Assembly: GCF_014803385.1 (NCBI RefSeq)
Contig: NZ_JACYFC010000003.1
Span: forward strand, 248,001-312,000
Origin: Marinomonas colpomeniae
GTDB lineage: Bacteria; Pseudomonadota; Gammaproteobacteria; Pseudomonadales; Marinomonadaceae
DNA length: 64,000 nucleotides
Reading direction: 5' to 3'
Under the pieces are notes generated by a model. That model was given only the letters and a program-made list of their open reading frames with translations. It was not told the origin of the DNA and did no database searches. Below are positions 47,649 through 54,895 of the stretch, piece after piece. How positions within the stretch are numbered: position 1 is the first letter of the stretch; every line of letters begins with the position of its first letter. Made by a program: the position numbers and the translations under genes.

Positions 47649-48137
47649 ATGAATCGTAGACATTTTTTCGTCACAACTGTTTGTGTAATAGCTGGAGCAA
47701 AGTACTTCTCTACATCATTAACCGCAGAAGAGTTGGCTTCAGATTTAACTTTTGAAGTAATTTATACAAAAAAACAATGGCAAGAAAAGTTAAACGACTT
47801 TGAATACAAGGTAATGCGAGAAGAAGGAACAGAGCGAGCAGGTAGCAGTTCGTTACTTCATGAAAAGCGTGCTGGGATTTATAACTGTAAAGGCTGTGAT
47901 TTACCTCTTTATGATGCAAGTACCAAATACGACAGCAGAACAGGTTGGCCAAGCTTTTATCAAAGCCTTCCAAATTCAGTAGGGACCAAAGACGATAATA
48001 AATTTTTTATGCAACGAACAGAAGTGCATTGTCGTCGTTGTGGAAGCCACTTGGGCCATATTTTTGACGATGGTCCACAACCAACGGGTAAGCGTCATTG
48101 TTTAAACGGAATTTCTTTGGTTTTCCGTGCGGTTTAA
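47649..48137 (+). CDS. msrB: Exported peptide-methionine (R)-S-oxide reductase MsrB
   Basis: A 162-residue repair enzyme that reduces methionine-R-sulfoxide. The structural zinc Cys pairs are C80/C83 (CKGC) and C128/C131 (CRRC). The catalytic Cys is C151 in GKRHCLNG, and GHIFDDGP is conserved. The N-terminus MNRRHFFVTTVCVIAG resembles a Tat-type (RRxFF) or Sec leader, so this copy is probably periplasmic, unlike the usual cytoplasmic MsrB. The catalytic loop ends in NG instead of the common NS. It stands alone; no msrA gene is nearby. Confidence 0.9.
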   Translation: MNRRHFFVTTVCVIAGAKYFSTSLTAEELASDLTFEVIYTKKQWQEKLNDFEYKVMREEGTERAGSSSLLHEKRAGIYNCKGCDLPLYDASTKYDSRTGWPSFYQSLPNSVGTKDDNKFFMQRTEVHCRRCGSHLGHIFDDGPQPTGKRHCLNGISLVFRAV

Positions 48138-48177
48138 TAGATTTATATTCTATAAATGCGTTTTCACTCTGTTTAAT

Positions 48178-48210
48178 AGAAAGACCCGTCTATTAGGGAC
48201 GTGTCTTTCT
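48178..48210. terminator. Possible convergent terminator
   Basis: AGAAAGAC / GTCTTTCT with a partly paired inner part (CCGTC/GGACG) between msrB and the EamA gene; it includes the EamA stop codon. There is no strong T run, so the call is weak. Confidence 0.4.
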
Positions 48211-49125
48211 TCCTTGCATTGTCGCCATCAGAGTCGCTAGCAAAATGCAGATTCCGCCAATCATTTGAATGACAGTCAAACTCTCTCCCAACCAAACAAA
48301 CGCGAAGAGTGCACCGAAAGCGGGTTCAGATCCTGTCAGTAAAGCAACTCGTGATGATGTTGTGTGTTTTACACCATAGTTCTGCGCGAACAGAGCGAAG
48401 ATGGTACAGAAAATTACCAGGTAAAAAGCCAGTAACCAAAAGTGCCATTCCATTGGAACAAGGTCTGACATTTTAATGTCGCTCATTAGGAAAATGACCA
48501 AGGCGCCGACTGACACAACATTCGCTTGAATGCTGGTGATATTTAAGGCGGAAAGGCGTTTTCCTTTCAACAAAACCTGAGTCGAGACAACCATACAAGC
48601 TCGCAACAACGCCGCCAGTAAAATACAGTAATCGCCAAGGTTAAGTTTGAGAGCAGGAATAAGAGACGACCCGCCAAGTTCTTTTTGAGTCAATAGCAAC
48701 ACCCCAACGACAGACAATAAAGCGAAACCTATTATGCTTTTTGGCGGCCATTGCTTTGTTGTAATGGCTTCGACAAAAGGCGTCATCAAAACACAAAGGC
48801 TAATCAAAAAAGCCGCTTTAGACGCAGTCGTATGAAAAATTCCGTAGGTTTCTGCGAGAAAAATACACAATAATATTACGCCAGTAGGCAAGGCGTATTT
48901 CCAATCTGTTGTGAGTCCTTTTCTAGCGTCTCTCCAGTAATTTGGTAATAACAACAATGACGTTAGACTGAAGCGAATTACGATAAAAGCTAAGACGCTG
49001 GTGTAGATGAGCGCTTCTTTAGTAATGCCGTAACTGGTTCCCCAGAAAATAGCAGTGAGCAATAAAGACAATTCAGCAATAGGTAAACGGCTGAAAAGGG
49101 GTGCATTCAATGTTTGAGTTTTCAT
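48193..49125 (-). CDS. EamA/DMT family transporter
   Basis: A 310-residue inner-membrane protein with ten helices in two EamA repeats (about 15-145 and 160-300). The repeats end in the usual SRVALLTGSEPAFGALFAFVWLGE motif. Members export amino acids, metabolites or drugs. The divergent LysR gene starts 122 bases away and is the probable regulator. Substrate unknown. Confidence 0.9.
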   Translation of the reverse strand: MKTQTLNAPLFSRLPIAELSLLLTAIFWGTSYGITKEALIYTSVLAFIVIRFSLTSLLLLPNYWRDARKGLTTDWKYALPTGVILLCIFLAETYGIFHTTASKAAFLISLCVLMTPFVEAITTKQWPPKSIIGFALLSVVGVLLLTQKELGGSSLIPALKLNLGDYCILLAALLRACMVVSTQVLLKGKRLSALNITSIQANVVSVGALVIFLMSDIKMSDLVPMEWHFWLLAFYLVIFCTIFALFAQNYGVKHTTSSRVALLTGSEPAFGALFAFVWLGESLTVIQMIGGICILLATLMATMQGRKTRP

Positions 49126-49247
49126 CTTATTCTCGTCATAAATGAATTATGGATTGCTGTATGGAAGAGCTGAGTTGAGCGAGAAAGTATGTTAACTTGT
49201 GTTTGTTGTTATGATAATAACCACTAAAAACAAAAGACTTATGATTC

Positions 49248-50171
49248 ATGGACACAAATAAAATTATAACTTTGTTGCCTGATATGGCGGCGTTCGTTGC
49301 CGTTGTTGAAACGGGTAGCTTCACTAAAGCCGCAGAGAAGTTAGGCATCACACCTTCTGGAGTGAGCCGACAAGTATCGCGGATGGAAAGTGTGTTATCA
49401 GCGGTATTGGTTGAGCGAACTACGCGTCGACAAACCATCACCTCTGTTGGTATGGCGGTTTATGAACAATGTCGTAATATGCTCGACAGCGCCAAAGAAG
49501 CCGTCGTTGCGTCTGAAAGCAACACAACCGAAGCCAAAGGGCGTTTAAGAATCGCAGCGCCAGATGCGTTTGCTAAGCAAGTATTAGAGCCTTTGTTACT
49601 TGAATTTATGGGCTTGTATCCAGCGATTTGTTTGCATGTTCAAGTGACAGATTTACGCGTCGATCCTGCTTATCAAAATGTAGATTTAGTATTCAATATC
49701 GCAGAGCAACCTTACGAGCATTTAGTGTGTAAAACACTGGGAAGCGTTCGCTCCATATTGTGCGCGAGCCCGCAGTATTTGGCAGAACATGGTATCCCAC
49801 ATTCGCCTGAAAACTTGGTGAAACATGCTTGCTTGCCACTCGGTTTTTTTGATGGAGACAATGTCTGGTCGTTTACTCAAGGTGAACAAAAAACCGTGAT
49901 TACCGTTGATGGGCGTTATATCAATAATGACGCTGATATGCGTTTAAAAGGCGTGAAACAAGGTTTTGGTATTGCCCCTTTTCCAGATTTCGTTGTTCGA
50001 GATGCGCTTGAAAAAGGCGACGTGATTGAAGTGTTAAAAGATTGGCAGTTGAAAAGCGACTTTCAAGGCGGCGTTCACATGCAATTTCCTGCGATGCGAT
50101 TTATGCCGAATAAACTGCGTGTGTTTATTGATTTTATGGAAGCGCATTGGATGAAGAGCATACTTATTTAA
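49248..50171 (+). CDS. LysR family transcriptional regulator
   Basis: A 307-residue regulator. The N-terminal winged helix-turn-helix (about 10-70: MAAFVAVVETGSFTKAAEKLGITPSGVSRQVSRME) is followed by the type 2 periplasmic-binding-like effector domain (about 95-300). It is divergent from the EamA exporter gene, the standard arrangement for a LysR-controlled exporter. The stop codon overlaps the convergent map gene by four bases. Confidence 0.93.
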   Translation: MDTNKIITLLPDMAAFVAVVETGSFTKAAEKLGITPSGVSRQVSRMESVLSAVLVERTTRRQTITSVGMAVYEQCRNMLDSAKEAVVASESNTTEAKGRLRIAAPDAFAKQVLEPLLLEFMGLYPAICLHVQVTDLRVDPAYQNVDLVFNIAEQPYEHLVCKTLGSVRSILCASPQYLAEHGIPHSPENLVKHACLPLGFFDGDNVWSFTQGEQKTVITVDGRYINNDADMRLKGVKQGFGIAPFPDFVVRDALEKGDVIEVLKDWQLKSDFQGGVHMQFPAMRFMPNKLRVFIDFMEAHWMKSILI

Positions 50172-50938
50172 GCGCGCTCTTCATTTCTTAATGTGAGAAC
50201 CTCATAACCCGTTTTGGTGACCAGAATGGTGTGCTCCCATTGCGCTGAAAGTTTTTTATCGGTGGTAACCACAGTCCATCCGTCTTTCTTCGTTTTTGTT
50301 TTGGGTTTACCTTGGTTGATCATAGGTTCAATAGTAAAAGTCATACCTTCTTTTAAAACCAGACCCGTACCAGCTTTACCATAATGAAGCACTTGAGGTT
50401 CTTCGTGCATCTCTCGACCAATCCCGTGTCCACAGTATTCCTTTACAACAGAATAGCCTTTGCTTTCAGCCAGAGTTTGAATCGCTGCACCAATATCACC
50501 TAACGTCGCACCTGGTTTTACCTTTTTAATTCCGTCCCACATGGCATCGTAGGTTGTTTTAACCAAACGCTTTGCAATGGGATTCGCTTCACTCATGACA
50601 AACATTTTACTGGAGTCAGCGATAAAGCCATTCTTTTCAAGTGTGATGTCTAGATTGACGATGTCTTTTGATTTGAGTCTTTGACTTTCTGCCGGAACGC
50701 CATGACAAACCACTTCATTGATTGAAGAGTTAAGCACAAACTCATAACCGTATTGACCCAAACTTGCCGGTCTAGCATTCAGTGTATGACGAATAAAGTC
50801 GTCGACTTTATCGTTTATTTCTAGAGTCGAAATGCCTTCTTTTACGAAGTCATCAAGCATATAGAAAACGTCGGCCAACAGCTTTCCAGACTCTCTCATT
50901 AACTCAATTTCTTCTGAATTCTTGATCTGTACTTGCAT
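50168..50938 (-). CDS. map: Type I methionine aminopeptidase, coupled to a ParD-like gene
   Basis: A 256-residue dimetal peptidase that removes initiator Met. All five metal ligands are present at the same numbers as in E. coli Map: D97, D108, H171, E204 and E235 (in NLDITLEKNGFIADSS, GHGIG, TIEPM and QWEHT). There is no N-terminal extension. It starts one base after the stop of the ParD-like gene (TAGCATG) with no strong ribosome site, so it depends on coupled translation. A housekeeping map normally sits by rpsB, so this may be an accessory copy (not verifiable here). Pairing with a ParD-like, apparently autoregulated gene suggests a regulated or toxin-antitoxin-like role (inference). Confidence 0.93.
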   Translation of the reverse strand: MQVQIKNSEEIELMRESGKLLADVFYMLDDFVKEGISTLEINDKVDDFIRHTLNARPASLGQYGYEFVLNSSINEVVCHGVPAESQRLKSKDIVNLDITLEKNGFIADSSKMFVMSEANPIAKRLVKTTYDAMWDGIKKVKPGATLGDIGAAIQTLAESKGYSVVKEYCGHGIGREMHEEPQVLHYGKAGTGLVLKEGMTFTIEPMINQGKPKTKTKKDGWTVVTTDKKLSAQWEHTILVTKTGYEVLTLRNEERA

Positions 50939-50939
50939 G

Positions 50940-51146
50940 CTACTTTACCAACTTAAGTGGCTCGTCATCGTTGGCGTTTGCCAGTTCATTGCCGATAATC
51001 TCTGCGAAAGTAAGTGTTGGATTCAGTTCTGCCAAACGGCCCATCTTCATCCAAAACTCTGCTTGAGCATTGATAGAGCGGGACATAACTTGGCAGCTTT
51101 TGCGAATGTCGTCGTGAAGGTCGTCGGAGATTTTGATGATACCCAT
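50940..51146 (-). CDS. ParD-like (ribbon-helix-helix antitoxin-like) protein
   Basis: A 68-residue protein. The N-terminal MGIIKISDDLHDDIRKSCQVMSRSINAQAEFWMKMGRLAE has the ribbon-helix-helix order of a ParD-like DNA-binding domain: a short strand with alternating residues, then two helices with the SRSINAQAEFW turn. The C-terminal tail (about 45-68) is acidic and could contact a partner. There is no parE-type toxin gene; the next gene, one base away, is a methionine aminopeptidase. A near-perfect palindrome abuts its start codon, the usual position for an autorepressor. Confidence 0.8.
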   Translation of the reverse strand: MGIIKISDDLHDDIRKSCQVMSRSINAQAEFWMKMGRLAELNPTLTFAEIIGNELANANDDEPLKLVK

Positions 51147-51187
51147 AATATATGATCCGTATATGATTTATATATGGATCATATATT
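51147..51187. promoter_or_regulatory. Palindromic operator at ParD-like/map promoter
   Basis: AATATATGATCC (51147-51158) and GGATCATATATT (51176-51187) are a perfect 12-bp inverted repeat. The next six bases on each side (GTATAT / ATATAT) match except for one, giving 18-base arms around a 5-base centre GATTT. It lies directly against the ATG of the ParD-like gene and covers the -10 box, so bound repressor would block transcription. Autoregulation by the ParD-like protein is the simplest reading. Confidence 0.85.
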
Positions 51188-51206
51188 CTGTGCTACCGCG
51201 TTTCAA
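51178..51206 (-). promoter_or_regulatory. Sigma-70-type promoter of the ParD-like/map operon
   Basis: Read leftward, TTGAAA (51206-51201) and TATGAT (51183-51178) are separated by exactly 17 bases, close to consensus. Transcription would begin near 51171, giving a leader of about 25 bases without a Shine-Dalgarno motif. The -10 box lies inside one arm of the palindrome. Confidence 0.7.
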
Positions 51207-51237
51207 GCAGTTTTTACTGTGGGGTTTGAAACTGGAC

Positions 51238-52038
51238 TTAGTAAAATAAGTCTTTTATCAGTTTAATGCCTTCTTCTTGCCCGCCTTTGTTGTACGCATC
51301 CAATAGCGCAGAACCCAAGATAGCGAGATCTGCTTTGCCTATAAGCTGTTCTATTTGCGCTCTTTCTCGTAAGCCAAAACCGACACCAATAGGCGCGCTT
51401 GAATGGACTTTGATCTCTGCCAAATAATCGTCTAACGATGTGGTTTTGCTCTTACCTTCATGCATCTTAGTCTCATGTACGGAGTGACCCGTCACACCAG
51501 AACGTGCCACACAATATAAGAAACCACTGGCTTGACTCGCCAACATAGCAAGACGATCTTTTGGTGTCACAGGTGTGACCAACCAAATAGGATCGACTTG
51601 ATATTTTTCACAAGTCGCTTGATAGGTTGCGGCTTGCTCGATCGGTAAATCAGGTAAAATCAAACCAAGAATATTTTCCTCGGCGGCACGTTTAGCGAGT
51701 TTGTCTAAGCCATATCGATACATAGGGTTCAGGTAGCTCATTAGTACAATACGGCTTTCTGGAAAACCTTTTGCTAGTTCCCCCAATTGCGTCAAACAGG
51801 TTTCCACATCAAGGGTTTGTTCCAGTGCTTTGTGACAAGCCGCCACAATACTTGGACCATCGGCCACAGGATCAGAGAAGGGGAATTGCACTTCGATGAA
51901 GTCCACACCTTCTTTCATCAGGCGTTCCATCCAATCCAAACTTTCTTGAACCGTTGGGTAGCCGTAAACCACATGAGTCATGGACAATATTGGTTTCTTC
52001 TGGCGTTGTTGTTTAATAAAAGCGGCTAACTGGCTCAT
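51238..52038 (-). CDS. trpA: Tryptophan synthase alpha subunit
   Basis: A 266-residue TIM-barrel lyase that splits indole-3-glycerol phosphate to indole and glyceraldehyde-3-phosphate. The catalytic E49 and D60 are at the standard numbers, in FIEVQFPFSDPVADGP. The phosphate loops GVTGHS and GVGFGLR are intact. The start overlaps the trpB stop by four bases (ATGA). It passes indole to TrpB through the complex tunnel. No trpCDEFG genes are in the window, so this is a detached trpBA pair. Confidence 0.95.
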   Translation of the reverse strand: MSQLAAFIKQQRQKKPILSMTHVVYGYPTVQESLDWMERLMKEGVDFIEVQFPFSDPVADGPSIVAACHKALEQTLDVETCLTQLGELAKGFPESRIVLMSYLNPMYRYGLDKLAKRAAEENILGLILPDLPIEQAATYQATCEKYQVDPIWLVTPVTPKDRLAMLASQASGFLYCVARSGVTGHSVHETKMHEGKSKTTSLDDYLAEIKVHSSAPIGVGFGLRERAQIEQLIGKADLAILGSALLDAYNKGGQEEGIKLIKDLFY

Positions 52039-53306
52039 GCGTCGGTTTCCTTTTGTTCTTTAGTGGAAGGTACTTTTACAGGATAAGAAGCAAGATAATC
52101 AGTTAAGAACTGAGGGAAAGTTTCGTCTTGAACCGCTTTTGCCACATTGAAAATGTCTTTGTCACCACGACCTGAAAGGTTAATCACAATACGAGATTCT
52201 TTCGGTAAATTCGGCGCATCTTTAAAAGCGCCTGCCAACGCATGGGAAGATTCCAGTGCCGGAATAATGCCTTCTTTTTTCAGCAATAAGGTACAAGCAT
52301 TAATCACCTCATCGTCCATCGCATAAGTCATTTTGATACGACCAATTTCCGCGAGATGCGCGATAATAGGTGACACACCAACGTAATCTAAACCGGCTGC
52401 AATGGAATGAGTTTCCTGTAGTTGCCCCGCTTGGTCTTGTAAAAACATGGTCGAAAAACCTTGTGCAATACCGGGTTGACCAAGGTTGTGAGACAAGCGA
52501 ATAGAGTGCTCGCCTAATTCCAAACCTTTGCCGCCAGCTTCTACGCCCACCATCTCGACGTTTTTCTCATCAAGAAAGGGTAAGAACAAACCACACGCGT
52601 TTGAGCCACCGCCAACACAAGCATAAAGACGATCAGGGAATTGACCGAACTGTGCAACACTTTGTTCGCGTACTTCTTCACCAATCACCGATTGGAAAAA
52701 AGCGACCATTTCAGGGAAGGGCGCACAACCACAAGAGGTACCGATCAGATAATGGCTGTCTTCATGACTAGAAGACCAATCGCGTAACGCCTCGTCTAAC
52801 GCATCACGTAACGTCTGTGCTCCCGTGGTTACAGGAACAACAGTGGCACCTAATTGTTTCATCCAAAATACATTTGGATATTGGCGCTCTATGTCTTTCG
52901 CGCCCATGTAAATTGTACATTCTAGACCTAAGCGAGCAGCGACAAGAGCGGTTGCAATACCGTGTTGTCCTGCGCCTGTTTCTGCAATAACACGTTTTTT
53001 ACCCATGCGTTTGACCAACAAACCTTGGCCAATCACGTTATTCATTTTGTGCGCGCCACTGTGATTTAGATCTTCTCTTTTTAGATAAATTTGCGCACCA
53101 CCAAAGTGATTGGTTAAATTTTCACAAAAGGTAAGTGGTGTTGGTCGGCCGGAAAACTGCTGCCATTGTTTGTTTAGCTCAGTGAGAAACGCTGGGTCGT
53201 TTTTGGCTTCTTCAAACGCATGCAAAATTTGTTGCTGACTCGAATAAAGAATCTCAGGAATGTAACTACCGCCGTACTGCCCGTAGAAACCGTTCTCACT
53301 TTTCAT
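52035..53306 (-). CDS. trpB: Tryptophan synthase beta subunit
   Basis: About 423 residues from ATG 53306 (GGAG six bases upstream; the TTG at 53318 is rejected). PLP enzyme that joins indole and serine. The PLP lysine is K87 in HSGAHKMNN, the same number as in Salmonella TrpB; TGAGQHGIATA and GGGSNACG form the phosphate site. It is about 25 residues longer than E. coli TrpB, mostly at the C-terminus. The segment GTSCGCAPFPEMVAFFQSVIG differs from the usual GTVAGPHPFPxxVRxFQ, so it is a divergent TrpB1 form. First gene of trpBA. Confidence 0.93.
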   Translation of the reverse strand: MKSENGFYGQYGGSYIPEILYSSQQQILHAFEEAKNDPAFLTELNKQWQQFSGRPTPLTFCENLTNHFGGAQIYLKREDLNHSGAHKMNNVIGQGLLVKRMGKKRVIAETGAGQHGIATALVAARLGLECTIYMGAKDIERQYPNVFWMKQLGATVVPVTTGAQTLRDALDEALRDWSSSHEDSHYLIGTSCGCAPFPEMVAFFQSVIGEEVREQSVAQFGQFPDRLYACVGGGSNACGLFLPFLDEKNVEMVGVEAGGKGLELGEHSIRLSHNLGQPGIAQGFSTMFLQDQAGQLQETHSIAAGLDYVGVSPIIAHLAEIGRIKMTYAMDDEVINACTLLLKKEGIIPALESSHALAGAFKDAPNLPKESRIVINLSGRGDKDIFNVAKAVQDETFPQFLTDYLASYPVKVPSTKEQKETDA

Positions 53307-53319
53307 GGTGTTCTCCAAT

Positions 53320-53354
53320 GATTAAATTAACTATACCGTTTAGTTAATTTAATC
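53320..53354. promoter_or_regulatory. Palindromic operator upstream of trpBA
   Basis: GATTAAATTAACTA (53320-53333) and TAGTTAATTTAATC (53341-53354) are a perfect 14-bp inverted repeat around a 7-base centre. It lies 14 bases before the trpB ATG. Read leftward, a TTGACG -35-like box is at 53374-53369, with an AT-rich -10 falling inside the palindrome. A repressor site controlling trpBA is likely. It contains TTAACTA arms but does not fit the E. coli TrpR operator spacing. Confidence 0.7.
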
Positions 53355-53374
53355 GGATTCTAATGAATCGTCAA

Positions 53375-54091
53375 GAAATTTATAGTTTGGTTTTTAACTT
53401 TAGAGGTTTAGCTGTAATTCATCCACGGTAGCTCGTTTATTGGTAAGTCTCATGAGTTACTTTTATTTTTAAGTAGATTCACTAATTTTTTGTATTTAGA
53501 AGGAGTGTTGCTACTGAACATGGTTATGAAGGAATTGTGTCTTTGAGGTCTGCAGTTTACTAAAAGCTGACCATTTGGTTGATATTAAACTGTGAAATTT
53601 TAGGATTTATCTGTCGAATAAAATTTCTAATTTTATTATGGCTATTTCAATGAGAATTATAAAATATGATCGAGATATTACTAAAGTCGTATTGAATTAT
53701 AGGTCTAAAAAGTACTAATCTATATTTCAGTATTTGCATATTTTTTTAAAGAAATGAGTAATTAGGTTGGTAATAAAGAAAGCGTTATTGGTTTTATTTA
53801 ATTTATGAAGGGTAAAGGTGTTATTTAAAATTAAGCCTATGATTTTTAACAATATATTTTTATTAATCCTTATGTGTGAAAAATATAATTTTTTTAAAAT
53901 ATAAAATACACATTGATTAAGCAGGTGAATATAGAAACGTTTATTTAGTCAAAATAAGCCTGCTGTAATGAAAAATTACATTTTATGAATTATTAGTGTT
54001 AGAAGTTACAATTTGGTACAAACAAGCAAGCATGTTCCTTTTGAAGGCTATGGTATTATTTAATACATTATTAATGTTGAAGAGGTGGATT
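53375..54091. other. Long AT-rich intergenic region, no gene seen
   Basis: More than 700 bases, strongly AT-rich, between divergent trpBA and the PstS-like gene. The only frames are short and lack ribosome sites. AGCAGG and CCTGCT about 40 bases apart near 53921-53966 could pair as a long-loop stem just before the downstream gene, but this is weak. I see no repeats or mobile element ends. Confidence 0.4.
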
Positions 54092-54895
54092 ATGTATTTT
54101 TTAAAATGGGTTGTGTATTTAGCGATAACCACTTTTTTGTCCACACCAATTTTGGCAAAAGATATAATAATTGGGGGGACCGGAAATGCTCTTGGCACCA
54201 TGACATTATTAGCGCAAGAATACCAAAGGTCTAATCCAGAAACGGAAATAACCGTTTTGCCTAGTATTGGAAGCAGTGGCGCTATAAAAGCCGTCCCTTT
54301 AGGTAAAATTCATCTTGGATTAAGTTCTCGCCCGTTTAAAGAGACAGAATTCACAGGTGGAGCCACTGCAGTTGAATATGCACGTTCTCCAACCGTTATC
54401 GCAGTATCAAATAAATTAACAGAAAACGCGATTACTGTAGAGCAACTAATTCAAATCTATACTGGAGAACTAACACAATGGTCAACGGGCGAACTAATAC
54501 GCCCTATTATTCGTCAAGCTAATGATGGTAATACAAAACAGCTGAACCAACTCTCTCCTAAATTAAAAAAAGCACTGGCAATGGGGAATGAAAATCCTGA
54601 CTTTTTGTTTGCTGCAACGGATCAAGAATCTGTTAGTCATATCGAAAAAGTCCCAGGCAGTTTTGGTGTAACGACTTTGGCTTTAATTCTGTCAGAAAAC
54701 AGAAATATCCATGCAATGTCTCTTGATGGCGTTGATCCAACCCACGCAAGTAATGCTAAGCGTTATCCAATGAATACATCTTTTTATTTTATTATTCCCA
54801 AAGCAATTCCTCCCCACGTAGCTGACTTTCTTGACTTTGTAAGTTCTTCAGAAGGTAAGGCTATTTTAGAGAAGTATGGTAACTATGCCCCTTAA
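54092..54895 (+). CDS. PstS-like periplasmic substrate-binding protein
   Basis: About 267 residues from ATG 54092, which has an AGAGGTGG site; longer frames from 53996 are rejected. A signal peptide (WVVYLAITTFLSTPILAK) is followed by a phosphate-binding-protein-like fold with IIIGGTGNALGTMTLLAQEYQ, VLPSIGSSGAIKAVPLG and GLSSRPFK. The GSSGA segment lies where PstS binds phosphate. No pst transporter genes follow; instead it overlaps the next gene, a membrane GGDEF-EAL protein, by about 20 bases. It therefore probably serves as a ligand sensor for c-di-GMP signalling rather than uptake (inference). Confidence 0.83.
   Translation: MYFLKWVVYLAITTFLSTPILAKDIIIGGTGNALGTMTLLAQEYQRSNPETEITVLPSIGSSGAIKAVPLGKIHLGLSSRPFKETEFTGGATAVEYARSPTVIAVSNKLTENAITVEQLIQIYTGELTQWSTGELIRPIIRQANDGNTKQLNQLSPKLKKALAMGNENPDFLFAATDQESVSHIEKVPGSFGVTTLALILSENRNIHAMSLDGVDPTHASNAKRYPMNTSFYFIIPKAIPPHVADFLDFVSSSEGKAILEKYGNYAP

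Noticed and set aside
53320..53354. Palindrome upstream of trpB as a classical TrpR operator
   Set aside because: The arms share TTAACTA but the centre spacing does not match the CTAG-based E. coli operator, so only a generic operator is called.
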